In this document: positions 38,894-47,870 of the stretch, in pieces
How the letters are laid out: the number at the start of each line of letters is the position of its first letter
Numbering within the stretch: position 1 is the stretch's first letter
Origin: Asticcacaulis excentricus
Lineage (GTDB): Bacteria; Pseudomonadota; Alphaproteobacteria; Caulobacterales; Caulobacteraceae
Reading direction: 5' to 3'
DNA: 64,000 nt
NCBI RefSeq assembly: GCF_003966695.1
Contig: NZ_AP018827.1
Span: 744,001 to 808,000 of the forward strand
Position numbers and translations under genes: made by a program
Notes under the pieces: model-generated
The model's input: the letters and a program-made list of their open reading frames with translations, nothing else
Databases searched by the model: none
What the model was told of the DNA's origin: nothing

Positions 38894-40176
38894 AACGCTT
38901 TCCGGCATGCGACAATTTCCCACAGCATCAGCGCGGCACACAAACACAACCCCGCGGCAGCCGGGGCAGTCATCAAAGTTCTTATATCGGCCAGTGTGTC
39001 GGCGGTCTGTATCACGTTCGGCCTGTAGCCTGTATGTCCCAACCCCAGCCCGAACAGCCCCGCGCCTACCCCCATGGCGATCTTTGAAATCATCCCCGCG
39101 ACGCCAAATACAAACCCATCAGCGCGCACCTGCAGCTTACGTTCGCCATAGTCCACTGTATCGGGCAAAAGCGACCAAAAGGCAAAAAACAGGCCGAGAA
39201 ATCCACTATTGATTACAATCAGAAACGCTATGGTGATCGTCGCATCCGCTGGCACAAAGCGTAAGGCCCCTAACCCGCTCAGGCCCACACAGCAAGCCGC
39301 GATCCATACGCCGCGTCGTCCGATGTGCCGCGCCAGAAGCGTCCACAGAGGGATGACCACCAGACCCGCCATGCCCATTACCGCCAGGGCCAGCGCGCCG
39401 CTGCGGTCATCGTGTAGCTGATATTTGAAATAGTAGAGGACGGACTTGGTGAGGACCGTCCCTGAGACGGCAAAAGCCAGCGCCCCCAGATTGAGCCGCC
39501 AGAAGGCGCGATTGCGCAGCAGGCTGCCGATCAGGGCCTTCAACGCCGGCGGTGGCGCGGTCGTCTGCGGCTCAGGCTCGCGTGTCACCGAAAACACCAG
39601 CGGAAACAGGGCGGTGGCGACGATGGCAAAGGCGACAGCCGTCAGGAAATAGCCGCCCTGCCCGGAGGCCGGGGTGATCAGCGACACCAGAACCGCCGCC
39701 AGAGCCCCGAAAAACATGCGAAATCCGGACAACTGCGCGCGGCGGTCAGGATCGCTGGTGATACGCCCGGACAGGGCCGCATAGGGCACATTGACCAGCG
39801 CATAGAAGGTGCGAAAGACCAGATGCGTGCCCAAAAGACAGAGGGTCAGCATCGTGCCTTCCAGCGGCGGGCGATAATAGAGAAGGCAAAAACTGAGCCC
39901 CAGCAACGGCCCGCCGAACAGCAGATAGGGGCGATAGGCCCCGAACCGTGTGCGCGTCTTGTCCGCCGCCGCCCCGATCAGCGGGTCGATCAGCCCATCC
40001 CACACCGAGGCGATCAGATAGATCAGACCCGCCGTTGCGGGCGGCAGGCCGACCACCTCGGTATAGTAGAACAGCAGAAACAGGCTGAGGCTTTGCCAGT
40101 AGAGGTTACAGGCAAAGTCACCCAGCCCGTAAGCCGCGGCCCCGCCCAAGCCTATCTCGCTGCGTTTTCGCGTCAT
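38881..40176 (-). CDS. MFS transporter of the GPH (glycoside-pentoside-hexuronide) type
   Basis: A 431-residue carrier with about twelve spans. The N-terminal block (AYGLGDFACNLYWQSLSLFLLFYYTEVVGLPPATAGLIY...VWDGLIDPLIGAAADKTRTRFGAYRPYLLFG, shown in parts) is diagnostic of GPH cation symporters for glycosides. It is the last gene of the glucan operon and directly abuts the GH3 gene. Probable role: uptake of glucose or short beta-glucosides into the cytoplasm. Its final codons overlap a palindromic repeat. Confidence 0.9.
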   Translation of the reverse strand: MTRKRSEIGLGGAAAYGLGDFACNLYWQSLSLFLLFYYTEVVGLPPATAGLIYLIASVWDGLIDPLIGAAADKTRTRFGAYRPYLLFGGPLLGLSFCLLYYRPPLEGTMLTLCLLGTHLVFRTFYALVNVPYAALSGRITSDPDRRAQLSGFRMFFGALAAVLVSLITPASGQGGYFLTAVAFAIVATALFPLVFSVTREPEPQTTAPPPALKALIGSLLRNRAFWRLNLGALAFAVSGTVLTKSVLYYFKYQLHDDRSGALALAVMGMAGLVVIPLWTLLARHIGRRGVWIAACCVGLSGLGALRFVPADATITIAFLIVINSGFLGLFFAFWSLLPDTVDYGERKLQVRADGFVFGVAGMISKIAMGVGAGLFGLGLGHTGYRPNVIQTADTLADIRTLMTAPAAAGLCLCAALMLWEIVACRKAFRAK

Positions 40177-42453
40177 TTAGGCTTTCAGCACGAATTCAGC
40201 CGGGGTGCCGCCGACCGCCGAAGGGGCGATCCACACCTTGAACGCGCCCGGCTCGGCGGCGGGCTTCAGATCGGGGTGAACGAAGGCCAGATCGGCGCGG
40301 CTGAGGGTAAATTCCACCCGCTGGCGCTCCCCGGCCTTCAGGCTGATCCGCTTGAAGCCCTTGAGCTGACGGATCGGCTGGACGAGGCTCGCCACCCGGT
40401 CATGGATATAGAGCTGTACCACCTCATCGGCGTCGCGCGTGCCTGTATTGGCGATTTCGGCGCTGACCGTCAGGGTGGCGTCCCAGCCCAGTTCCGTGGT
40501 GCTGACCGTGGTCGGGCCGTATTCAATCGTTGAATAGGTCAGGCCGTAACCAAACGGATAAAGCGCCTCATTAGTGACTTCGCGGTAGCGGGTCTTATAT
40601 TCCTTCACCTTCGGATCAAGCTGCGGACGACCCGTGATGCGGTGATTGTAATAATAGGGCTGCTGACCCGAGGCTTGCGGGAAGCTGACCGGCAGGCGGC
40701 CAGAGGGGGCGTAGTCACCGAACAGAATATCGGCAATGGCGTTGCCCGTCTCAGACCCCAGGAACCACGTCGCGAGGATGGCGTCGGCCTCACGTGCCGC
40801 GCCGGTGAGCGCCAGCGCCCGCCCGTGACGCAGCAGCAGCACGGTCGGCTTACCCGTCGCCTTGACCGCTTCGATCAGCGCTAGTTGCGGTGCGGGCAAG
40901 GAAATATCGGTGCGCGCCTGCGCTTCGCCTGACATGTTCTCGGCCTCGCCCATAGCCAGCACCACGATGTCAGCGGCTTTGGCCGCCGCGACGGCCGCGT
41001 CGATGCCGCCCGGAATGGCCGCTTCGAAGTCCACGCCCTTGACCACCGTGATCGCCGCCGGATCCTTCACCACGGCGCGCAGACCTTCCTCAATGGTGAC
41101 GCCCTTGGCGCGGTCCGGGAAGACCGACCACGGGCCCGGCAGGTTGTGGCGATCCGCGCCCAGAGGCCCGATCAGAGCGATCTTCTGGCCCGTTTTGGCG
41201 AGCGGCAGAAGGCTGCCTTCGTTGCGCAGCAGCACGATCGAGCGGCGGCCCGCTTCGCGCGACAGGGCGACGATCTCGGCGCTGCGCACATCGGCCTTTT
41301 CGCGCCTGGCGTCCATCGAGCGGTACGGATTGTCGAACAGGCCCAGCGCCTTCTTGACGCGCAGGACGCGGCGTACCGCCTCATCCAGCACCGCCTGAGG
41401 CACTTCGCCATCCTTCACAAGCGATGGCAGGTGTTTGAAATAAAGACCTGATTGCATGGACATATCACACCCGGCCATAATGGCTTTTTTGGTGGCGTCA
41501 CGTCCATCGGCGGCATAGCCGTGCAGGATCAGTTCTTCTTCGGAGGTGTAGTCGGATACCACCAGCCCTCTAAAGCCCCACTGCTCGCGCAGAATTTCGG
41601 TCAGCAGGTGGCGGTTGGCCGTGGCGGGCACGCCCGAAATGTCGTTGAAACTCGACATCACTGACAAACACCCGGCGTCCAGCCCGGCCTTGAACGGCGG
41701 CAGGTGGGTTTCCCACAGGGTGGTTTCGGGGATATCGACCGTGGCATATTCCATGCCGCCCTGCACCGCGCCATAGGCAGCAAAGTGCTTGAGGCAGGCC
41801 AGCATATTGCGCCCGTCCTTCAGGTCATTGCCCTGAAAACCCTTGACGCGGGCGACGGCCAGCACATTGCCGAGATAGGTGTCTTCGCCCGCCCCTTCGA
41901 CAACGCGGCCCCAACGCTGATCGCGGGCAATGTCCACCATCGGCGCAAAGGTCCAGTGCAGGCCGACGGCGGTCGCCTCAATAGCGGCGGCGCGTGCCGT
42001 GCGGTAGGCCAGATCGGCGTCCCACGCCGCCGCCTCGCCCAGCGGCACCGGGAAGGTGGTACGCAGGCCGTGGATGATATCGGCGGCAAAGATCAGCGGA
42101 ATCTTGTGCGGCGATTCCTCGACCGCTACCTTTTGCAGTTCGCGCGCCCCGGCAACACCGATCCCATTGAACAGACCGGTGATTTCGCCGCGACGGATGC
42201 GCGCCTTCACCTCGTCCCTGGTCTGGGCGACGGCGGCCGGATTGACATTGCCGAAGTCCGGCCGCGTCAGGTCGGCATAGAGGCTGAGCTGCCCGGCCTT
42301 TTCTTCGAGCGACAGCGACGCGATCAGTTTTTCGATAAAGGGGTCCGGCGCGGCCACGCCCTTGGCGAGGCCGGGGGCGACGACGGGAAGGAAGGCGGCC
42401 GTAGCTACGGCACCCTTGAGGAAGAACCGGCGTGAAGGCGTGAAAGCGGTCAT
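40177..42453 (-). CDS. GH3 beta-glucosidase (BglX type), Tat-exported
   Basis: A 758-residue GH3 enzyme. The leader SRRFFLKGAVAT is Tat-like. The nucleophile Asp is in GLVVSDYTSEE near residue 300, and the C-terminal part carries the GH3 (alpha/beta)6 sandwich and fibronectin III-like domain (TRDADEVVQLYIHD). BglX homologues remove glucose from the non-reducing end of beta-glucans, including beta-1,2-linked oligosaccharides. Next to GH144 this suggests breakdown of sophoro-oligosaccharides in the periplasm. Confidence 0.92.
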   Translation of the reverse strand: MTAFTPSRRFFLKGAVATAAFLPVVAPGLAKGVAAPDPFIEKLIASLSLEEKAGQLSLYADLTRPDFGNVNPAAVAQTRDEVKARIRRGEITGLFNGIGVAGARELQKVAVEESPHKIPLIFAADIIHGLRTTFPVPLGEAAAWDADLAYRTARAAAIEATAVGLHWTFAPMVDIARDQRWGRVVEGAGEDTYLGNVLAVARVKGFQGNDLKDGRNMLACLKHFAAYGAVQGGMEYATVDIPETTLWETHLPPFKAGLDAGCLSVMSSFNDISGVPATANRHLLTEILREQWGFRGLVVSDYTSEEELILHGYAADGRDATKKAIMAGCDMSMQSGLYFKHLPSLVKDGEVPQAVLDEAVRRVLRVKKALGLFDNPYRSMDARREKADVRSAEIVALSREAGRRSIVLLRNEGSLLPLAKTGQKIALIGPLGADRHNLPGPWSVFPDRAKGVTIEEGLRAVVKDPAAITVVKGVDFEAAIPGGIDAAVAAAKAADIVVLAMGEAENMSGEAQARTDISLPAPQLALIEAVKATGKPTVLLLRHGRALALTGAAREADAILATWFLGSETGNAIADILFGDYAPSGRLPVSFPQASGQQPYYYNHRITGRPQLDPKVKEYKTRYREVTNEALYPFGYGLTYSTIEYGPTTVSTTELGWDATLTVSAEIANTGTRDADEVVQLYIHDRVASLVQPIRQLKGFKRISLKAGERQRVEFTLSRADLAFVHPDLKPAAEPGAFKVWIAPSAVGGTPAEFVLKA

Positions 42454-42484
42454 GGGTTATCCTTGGTATCTGCGGGGGAAAGAT

Positions 42485-43216
42485 TCAACGTTTATGTTTG
42501 AGCAGCCACGCATAGAGGCTGGGGGTGGCATAGGCGGCGTCCCAGGCATTATGATTGCCGTCGGGATAGAGGGTGTAGTTGACCTCACCGCCACAGGCGC
42601 GGACGGCATCGGCAAACTGGTCTTCGGGCTGATAGAGGACGATATCGTCCTTTGCGCCGTGAAAGGCCCACACCGGCACATTTTTCAGGGCGCAGGCTCC
42701 GTCGCGATAAAGCGAATCTCCGGACACCGGCGCAATGGCGGCAAAGCGTCGCGGATAGGCAATCGCCCAGTTCCACGTGCCCCGCCCGCCGCGCGACAGG
42801 CCGGTCAGGTACAGACGGCTATGGTCGGCAGGCAGGCCTTTCAGGGCCTGGGTCAGCCATTCCTCCAGCGTCACCGGGTTCCATTCGACCTTCTCGCTCA
42901 GTTGCGGTGCCAGAATGATGAAGGGCGCCTTGTCCGGGTTGGCGCGGCTATAGGCCCACGGCCCGTGCACCGTCGTCAGTTTAACATCCGTCCCGATCTC
43001 CCCCGTGCCGTGCAGGAAGACCAGCACCGGGGCCTTGCCCTTCAGGTTCGACGGCAGAGACTGCATATAACCGATACGGGTGCCGTCTTTCAGCGTCAGG
43101 GATTTGGGCGTCTCGCCGCGCGGCTGGTCCGTCGCCGGCAGGCTGGCGCAGGCGGTGAGGGCAAAGAGACTAAGAAACACGACAAGGGCCTTTGAGGGAA
43201 ACCATGTGAAGATCAT
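42485..43216 (-). CDS. Secreted alpha/beta-hydrolase (esterase-like lipoprotein)
   Basis: A 243-residue alpha/beta-hydrolase with a lipobox (LFALTAC). The catalytic triad is visible: Ser in GLSRGG, Asp in GAKDDIV, His in PDGNHNAW. It resembles the polyhydroxybutyrate-depolymerase/feruloyl-esterase-like group often found in glycan loci. It may remove ester substituents (for example acyl or succinyl groups) from the glucan. The four-base overlap with the upstream gene shows coupling. The true substrate is unknown. Confidence 0.82.
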   Translation of the reverse strand: MIFTWFPSKALVVFLSLFALTACASLPATDQPRGETPKSLTLKDGTRIGYMQSLPSNLKGKAPVLVFLHGTGEIGTDVKLTTVHGPWAYSRANPDKAPFIILAPQLSEKVEWNPVTLEEWLTQALKGLPADHSRLYLTGLSRGGRGTWNWAIAYPRRFAAIAPVSGDSLYRDGACALKNVPVWAFHGAKDDIVLYQPEDQFADAVRACGGEVNYTLYPDGNHNAWDAAYATPSLYAWLLKHKR

Positions 43217-46200
43217 GCGCCATCTCCCAGAATAATTTCAGCTTTTGCCGTTTTGATGATCACTTCCCCGTCTCGGAGTGTCACGAGTTTGCCATCCACC
43301 CGCACACGGGCATCCCGTCCCATCAGGGAGGAGACGTCAATCACATAGCCTCCGGTCGGTGGGGCATCCGAGTCAATATTGATTTTCAGTCCTGAACCCG
43401 CCCTGGTGACCGTCATCGACAGCGTGCCCCACGGCGTGTGCAGCCGCTCCAGCCGCGTCTCCCCAAGCTCGGCCCATTGGGCGTCAAAGCCTGACAAAAG
43501 GACCATCTGCGCCGTCTCGGCCCGCTCATAGGCGAACATGTCGAGCGCCACGCGCAAATAGTCGGATTCGACCCAGCCATGCGGCAGGTCACCAATAAAC
43601 AACGGTTGACGATCAGGGACGGTGACCACCTCCCCCCACTGAAACCACGCTCTGGGGGCCTGATTGGCAAAGAACATCGTGAGCGCCTGACGCGCGCGTT
43701 CGGGCTGTTTCAGCCGCAAAAAGGCCCCGACATTGCGCAGTTCGTAGGGCGTATAGCTGTTGGGCGTCTGACGGCGGCGCATCAGAATATCCGTCCAGTA
43801 GCGCTCAAAGGTCTGACGCTTCAACGCCTCAGGGATGTCGTCCGTATGCGCGCCGGAGGTGAGCCCCATGGTCGTCGAGGTCGGGTCGAAATCCCCGCGG
43901 TCGGCGGCTCCGGCCACCACGTCCTGCCCATAGTGCGCCGCCGTGGCGAGGATCGAGGCTTTCAGGTCACTCGCAAAGGCCTCGCCCTGCGCGGTGAGGC
44001 GCGCCGCCTCCGCCGCCTTGCCAAGCGCCTGTGCCGTGACCGCCGCCCCGCGATAGCCTTTCAGGGCCCAGAAATTATCCCAGTAGCTATAGGCCGCCTT
44101 GTCCGAATAGCCCTCATGGCTAATCGACGGCGGCATCAGGCCGCGATAGCGCGCCTCGGTTTGCGGCGTCAGATTGGCCTGACGCAGGCCCTCCTGATAG
44201 GCGATGGCGGCGGATACCTGCGGCCAGTAGGGCGCGATCTCAGCGGGCGCGACGCCAAAGCGGATCAGTTCTCCGGCCAGCCACGGCAATTGCCCGTTGG
44301 AGTCGTTTTCCGGCGTCGGATCGGCCCCGCGCGCATCGACGCAGCACGGCACCTTGCCTGTTTCAAAGCTCATCGGGGCATAGGCCTTGAAATAGGCCAG
44401 CGCCTCCCTGTGCAGGCCCATACGCAGCAGGCCTTCGGACATCATGGCCCCGTCGCGTATCCACGACCGGTCGTAAGACCGCGCACCGGGCTTCAGCCAG
44501 TCGCCATCGAGCAGGATCAGTTGATAGGCGAGCGCCAGACGCGCGCTGTCGGCAATGGGCGGCGCACCGGCCGGCAGGACAAGCCGGGTATCCCCCAACC
44601 GCTGTCGCCAGTCGGCCCTGACGCTTTCGGCCTGTCCTTCGGCCCACTTCACCACATCCCCGGTGATGACCGGGCGCGCCGTCTGCCCGCCCAACGGAAA
44701 GGCGACAATGACGCTCTGCGCCTCGCCCGGTGCGAGGTTCAGGTCATAACCAATCACGCCGGACGCCAGACCATCCGTGTCGGAGGCACTGGCCCCCTGC
44801 GGCCCGCTCAGGAAGCCCGCTGCCGTAAAATCCTTGGGCGGCGTCAGCAGCCACAGCGGCTGATCATCGACGTTCACCGTATCGCCGTCACGACTAAGGC
44901 GACGGATCGGCGCATAGCCCCCCGGCCGCGTCAGGAACTGCGTCGGCGGATTGACCTGCATCGGCTGCACGTGCAGCTCCAGCCGCACCGTCTGCGCCGT
45001 GTCGGAGCGCACCTCGTAACGCACCAGCGCATAGGGGGCCTTGCCCTCGCCAAAGGCCAGAGGCGCGACGCGCATCTGAACGCCCTCCCCCTGCCATTCG
45101 ACCGTCGGCAGCGGCAGGCGTTCGGCGTCCATACCCTGTTTGACCGTGGCCTGCGCCCAGGTCAGACGCTTGCCGCCTACCGTCAGCACGGGCATCAGCG
45201 ACGGGCGTTCCGGCCCCAGTTCGACCGCCCCGTCTTCGGAAAGCAGCGCCGCCCGCGGGCCGCCATGCGCCACGCCCACCACGGTCCAGTAGGCCTGCTC
45301 CGTAAAGCCGCGCGGATAGTCGCCGCGCGGCGCGGTGCGCGCCAGTTCGCTCAGCAGGGCGTTCGGCTTAAGCCCCATCTCAAGCGGCAGCAGGGCGGCC
45401 TCATTGAGTTGCCCCTGTCCGTTGATGCGGACATAGCGCGCATCGACCTCACCCAAGGTGACATAGTCCGTCCCGCCGTCGGAGCCCTGCACGCGACGCA
45501 ATTCGTGGAAAGCGCGCCCGTCGTCGGAGGCAGCCACTGTGTAAAGGGTGGGCACCCGGCCCCAGTCGAGTTTCAACCCGCCAAAAGCCCGCACTCGCGA
45601 CAGATCAAGCGTCACTGACGCCGCACCGATGCCGGTGCGGGCATCGCCGTCCACCGCCGCCGTCACATCGGCCTTTATAGGCGCTTCGGTCTTCGGTTCC
45701 GGAGCCTCGGCGCGCCAGCGGATCGGCCCGACCTCCAGCCAGCCGGAGGCCGCACCCCTGGCGGTCTTGACGACCACGACCTCCATGCGCTTGCCACCCC
45801 GGAAGGTGCGATCCTTCGTCGGTCCCCAGGCAAAGTCGATATGACGCGGACGAATGCGCAGCACCGTACCCTGCGGTGTCGGCACAAAGGCCGGGCGCGT
45901 CACCCACCACACATTGTCGCCGGAGGCATCAGTGAACTTGATCTGAAGATCATTACCCGCCCCCTCACCCTTTACCGGGATGTCGATGACGAAGTTATCG
46001 GGGACCGCAAAGTCGAGTCCATGCACCATAAAGGCATAGCCGGCCCCTTTGAACCCATAGTCCAGCCGGGCAGTGTCGCCGCCTCTGGCCTTTGAGGTCA
46101 CGCTTTCGGAGGCCCCCGCAGTCCACGGCGTCGGCGCGATCAGGGCGGTTTGCGCCGCCACAGGCGTCGCCAGCAGCCCGGCGGCCAGTATCAGCGCCCC

Positions 46201-46221
46201 TATGGACAGATGACGACGCAT
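43213..46221 (-). CDS. Large secreted putative glycosidase with (alpha/alpha)6-type catalytic region, family unassigned
   Basis: A 1002-residue exported protein (signal peptide ends PVAAQT). Residues 25-170 look like a beta-sandwich carbohydrate-binding region, 180-290 like a discoidin/F5-8C domain. A further beta-rich domain precedes a helical region from about 560 that recalls six-hairpin glycosidases (SYDRSWIRDGAMMSEGLLRMG, ENDSNGQLPWLAGELIRFG, SYWDNFWALKGYRGA). The Asp in WIRDGA and the Glu/Asp in PENDSNG are catalytic candidates. I cannot assign a CAZy family. It shares one base with the GH144 gene and four with the esterase gene, so it belongs to the beta-glucan operon. Confidence 0.8.
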   Translation of the reverse strand: MRRHLSIGALILAAGLLATPVAAQTALIAPTPWTAGASESVTSKARGGDTARLDYGFKGAGYAFMVHGLDFAVPDNFVIDIPVKGEGAGNDLQIKFTDASGDNVWWVTRPAFVPTPQGTVLRIRPRHIDFAWGPTKDRTFRGGKRMEVVVVKTARGAASGWLEVGPIRWRAEAPEPKTEAPIKADVTAAVDGDARTGIGAASVTLDLSRVRAFGGLKLDWGRVPTLYTVAASDDGRAFHELRRVQGSDGGTDYVTLGEVDARYVRINGQGQLNEAALLPLEMGLKPNALLSELARTAPRGDYPRGFTEQAYWTVVGVAHGGPRAALLSEDGAVELGPERPSLMPVLTVGGKRLTWAQATVKQGMDAERLPLPTVEWQGEGVQMRVAPLAFGEGKAPYALVRYEVRSDTAQTVRLELHVQPMQVNPPTQFLTRPGGYAPIRRLSRDGDTVNVDDQPLWLLTPPKDFTAAGFLSGPQGASASDTDGLASGVIGYDLNLAPGEAQSVIVAFPLGGQTARPVITGDVVKWAEGQAESVRADWRQRLGDTRLVLPAGAPPIADSARLALAYQLILLDGDWLKPGARSYDRSWIRDGAMMSEGLLRMGLHREALAYFKAYAPMSFETGKVPCCVDARGADPTPENDSNGQLPWLAGELIRFGVAPAEIAPYWPQVSAAIAYQEGLRQANLTPQTEARYRGLMPPSISHEGYSDKAAYSYWDNFWALKGYRGAAVTAQALGKAAEAARLTAQGEAFASDLKASILATAAHYGQDVVAGAADRGDFDPTSTTMGLTSGAHTDDIPEALKRQTFERYWTDILMRRRQTPNSYTPYELRNVGAFLRLKQPERARQALTMFFANQAPRAWFQWGEVVTVPDRQPLFIGDLPHGWVESDYLRVALDMFAYERAETAQMVLLSGFDAQWAELGETRLERLHTPWGTLSMTVTRAGSGLKINIDSDAPPTGGYVIDVSSLMGRDARVRVDGKLVTLRDGEVIIKTAKAEIILGDGA

Positions 46222-47642
46222 CAGGCTACCGCCTCAAACCCGGCCAGTTTCAGGCCGCGCTGAAGCGGCGCGCAGCCCTTCATCAGCCGCCAGAACAGGC
46301 CTGTGCGCAGGTTTTCGATACTGCACAGGATCGGCCCCTGGTCTATGCCGATATAGTCGTTGGACACCCAGCCGGCGCGTTGGGTCTGATGGCCTTCGCG
46401 CGACGGATAGTCGGTCACAAAGGTCGGGTTGAAGCTATCGAAAAAGCCATAGTGGCCATAGATATCCGAGCCGTAGCGCGCCTGCATGGCCCTGGCGGCG
46501 GCCAGAGATTCCACCGGCGTGAACATGATAGAGCCCAGCGCGGCGGTGGGCGCAATCGTGCCATCGTCGAACGGGTGCAGATCGCCCGGCCCGCGCGCCG
46601 AATAGCTGCGGAATTGCCGCTCGACGCCGTCGATCACCAGCTTGACATCCGCCGGGCCGTCGCACGCCGTAAAGCCCCAGATGTCCGGGCCATAGTCTCT
46701 GAACCCCATGGGGTTCTGAATGGCATAGTTGCGCTGGGCCAGCGTGGCACGGCGGGAATTTTCAAAATAATCCAGACCTTTGGCGCGCATATAGGCGTCG
46801 GCTATGCCGCGATAGTCGATCCAGACGTGGTTATACTGATGGCCGAACAAAGCGTGGAAGCCCAGATGCGGCTCTCCGTGATTGGGGCCAAAGGTCTCAT
46901 CATAGGTCGAGCACCACACCTGATAGGCCTTTGGGTCAATCGGGTGGGTCGGTGAGGCCATAGCCAGCAGATAGACCATCATCCCTTCGTTATAGCCGCG
47001 CCATTCGGCCTTGATGAAGCCATCTTCGGGGTGCCAGCCCATGGTCTGCCGCCCTGACGGGCGCATCATGAAGGTCCAGTCCACGCGCTCATAAAGGGCG
47101 GTGGACAGGCGGCGGATATCGCGTTCAACAGGCGTATCGCGGTCGAAATACTGCCCGGCGCACAGGGCCCCCATCAGCAGAAGCGAGGTGTCGATGGACG
47201 ACAGTTCGCAGGTCTTATAGCGCGTGCCGTCTTCGAAACGCAGGAAGTGATAGAAATAGCCCTTATAGCCCGCCGTGCCCGAAGCGGCCTCGCCCTGCGG
47301 CAGGTTATACAGGAAATTCAGGGTGTTAAAGGTACGCTCCGCCGCCTGTTCGCGGCGGATATAGCCGGACTCCGCGCCGATAATATAGGCGTTGAAGGCA
47401 AAGCCGATGGCCGCCACCGACGAAAAGGTGCGCGTGGGCCAGCGATCCGGCGTCAGGCCGGTACGGTGATCGGTCACGTCCCAGAAGAACTGAAACGTCC
47501 GCCGGTGCAGATCGCTCAGGAGAGGGTCATGGCCCGGCGCGCCTGAAGGAAAAGGCAGAGATGCACAGGCCCCCAGCGGCAACAGGCTAAGGCCAAAAAG
47601 ACCCTGACCAAAGGCGCGGCGGGACGGATGTGACAAGGTCAT
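46221..47642 (-). CDS. GH144-type endo-beta-1,2-glucanase (glucoamylase-fold lipoprotein)
   Basis: A 473-residue protein of the Pfam 'Glycoamylase' group that includes GH144 endo-beta-1,2-glucanases. Features: RTFQFFWDVTDHRTGLTPDRW near the N-terminus, GPNHGEPHLGFHALFGHQYNHVWIDYRG, and TAALGSIMFTPVES. The start at 47642 follows GGGAG and is preferred to a longer frame. The leader combines RRAF and the lipobox LLPLGAC, so it is probably a Tat lipoprotein. It should cut beta-1,2-glucan to sophoro-oligosaccharides. Exact specificity is inferred from the family. Confidence 0.85.
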   Translation of the reverse strand: MTLSHPSRRAFGQGLFGLSLLPLGACASLPFPSGAPGHDPLLSDLHRRTFQFFWDVTDHRTGLTPDRWPTRTFSSVAAIGFAFNAYIIGAESGYIRREQAAERTFNTLNFLYNLPQGEAASGTAGYKGYFYHFLRFEDGTRYKTCELSSIDTSLLLMGALCAGQYFDRDTPVERDIRRLSTALYERVDWTFMMRPSGRQTMGWHPEDGFIKAEWRGYNEGMMVYLLAMASPTHPIDPKAYQVWCSTYDETFGPNHGEPHLGFHALFGHQYNHVWIDYRGIADAYMRAKGLDYFENSRRATLAQRNYAIQNPMGFRDYGPDIWGFTACDGPADVKLVIDGVERQFRSYSARGPGDLHPFDDGTIAPTAALGSIMFTPVESLAAARAMQARYGSDIYGHYGFFDSFNPTFVTDYPSREGHQTQRAGWVSNDYIGIDQGPILCSIENLRTGLFWRLMKGCAPLQRGLKLAGFEAVA

Positions 47643-47700
47643 AAAAACTCCCTTCGACACGGTGTCTGCGGGTGACACCGACGGTCCCTCAGGGACACCC

Positions 47701-47742
47701 AAAAAAAACCGGGGGCTCCAAACGGGAGGAAAAGCCCCCGGT
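47701..47742 (-). terminator. Strong rho-independent terminator after the Oar-like receptor
   Basis: On the minus strand ACCGGGGGCT pairs with AGCCCCCGGT and is followed by eight T residues. It separates the receptor transcript from the GH144-to-MFS operon. Confidence 0.9.
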
Positions 47743-47870
47743 ATAAGGCAAGTCAGCGCCGCATAAGCCGAGGAAGTGAGGCTGGCGGGCAGATGTCCGG
47801 CGGCGCGTCAGGGGATGAGACACCGCTGGGCATGGGGAGCGGCGCGGCGGAAACCACCGCGCCGAAAGCG

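Noticed and set aside
43579-45618. 679-residue open frame antisense to the large glycosidase
   Set aside because: Arg/Gln/His-rich composition typical of shadow frames; the opposite strand has a signal peptide and tight operon overlaps.
47849-47866. GCGGCGGAAA sequence resembling the ECF promoter block
   Set aside because: It is part of a GC hairpin just after the receptor stop codon, lacks the CATCTT block at nine bases, and no plus-strand gene follows.
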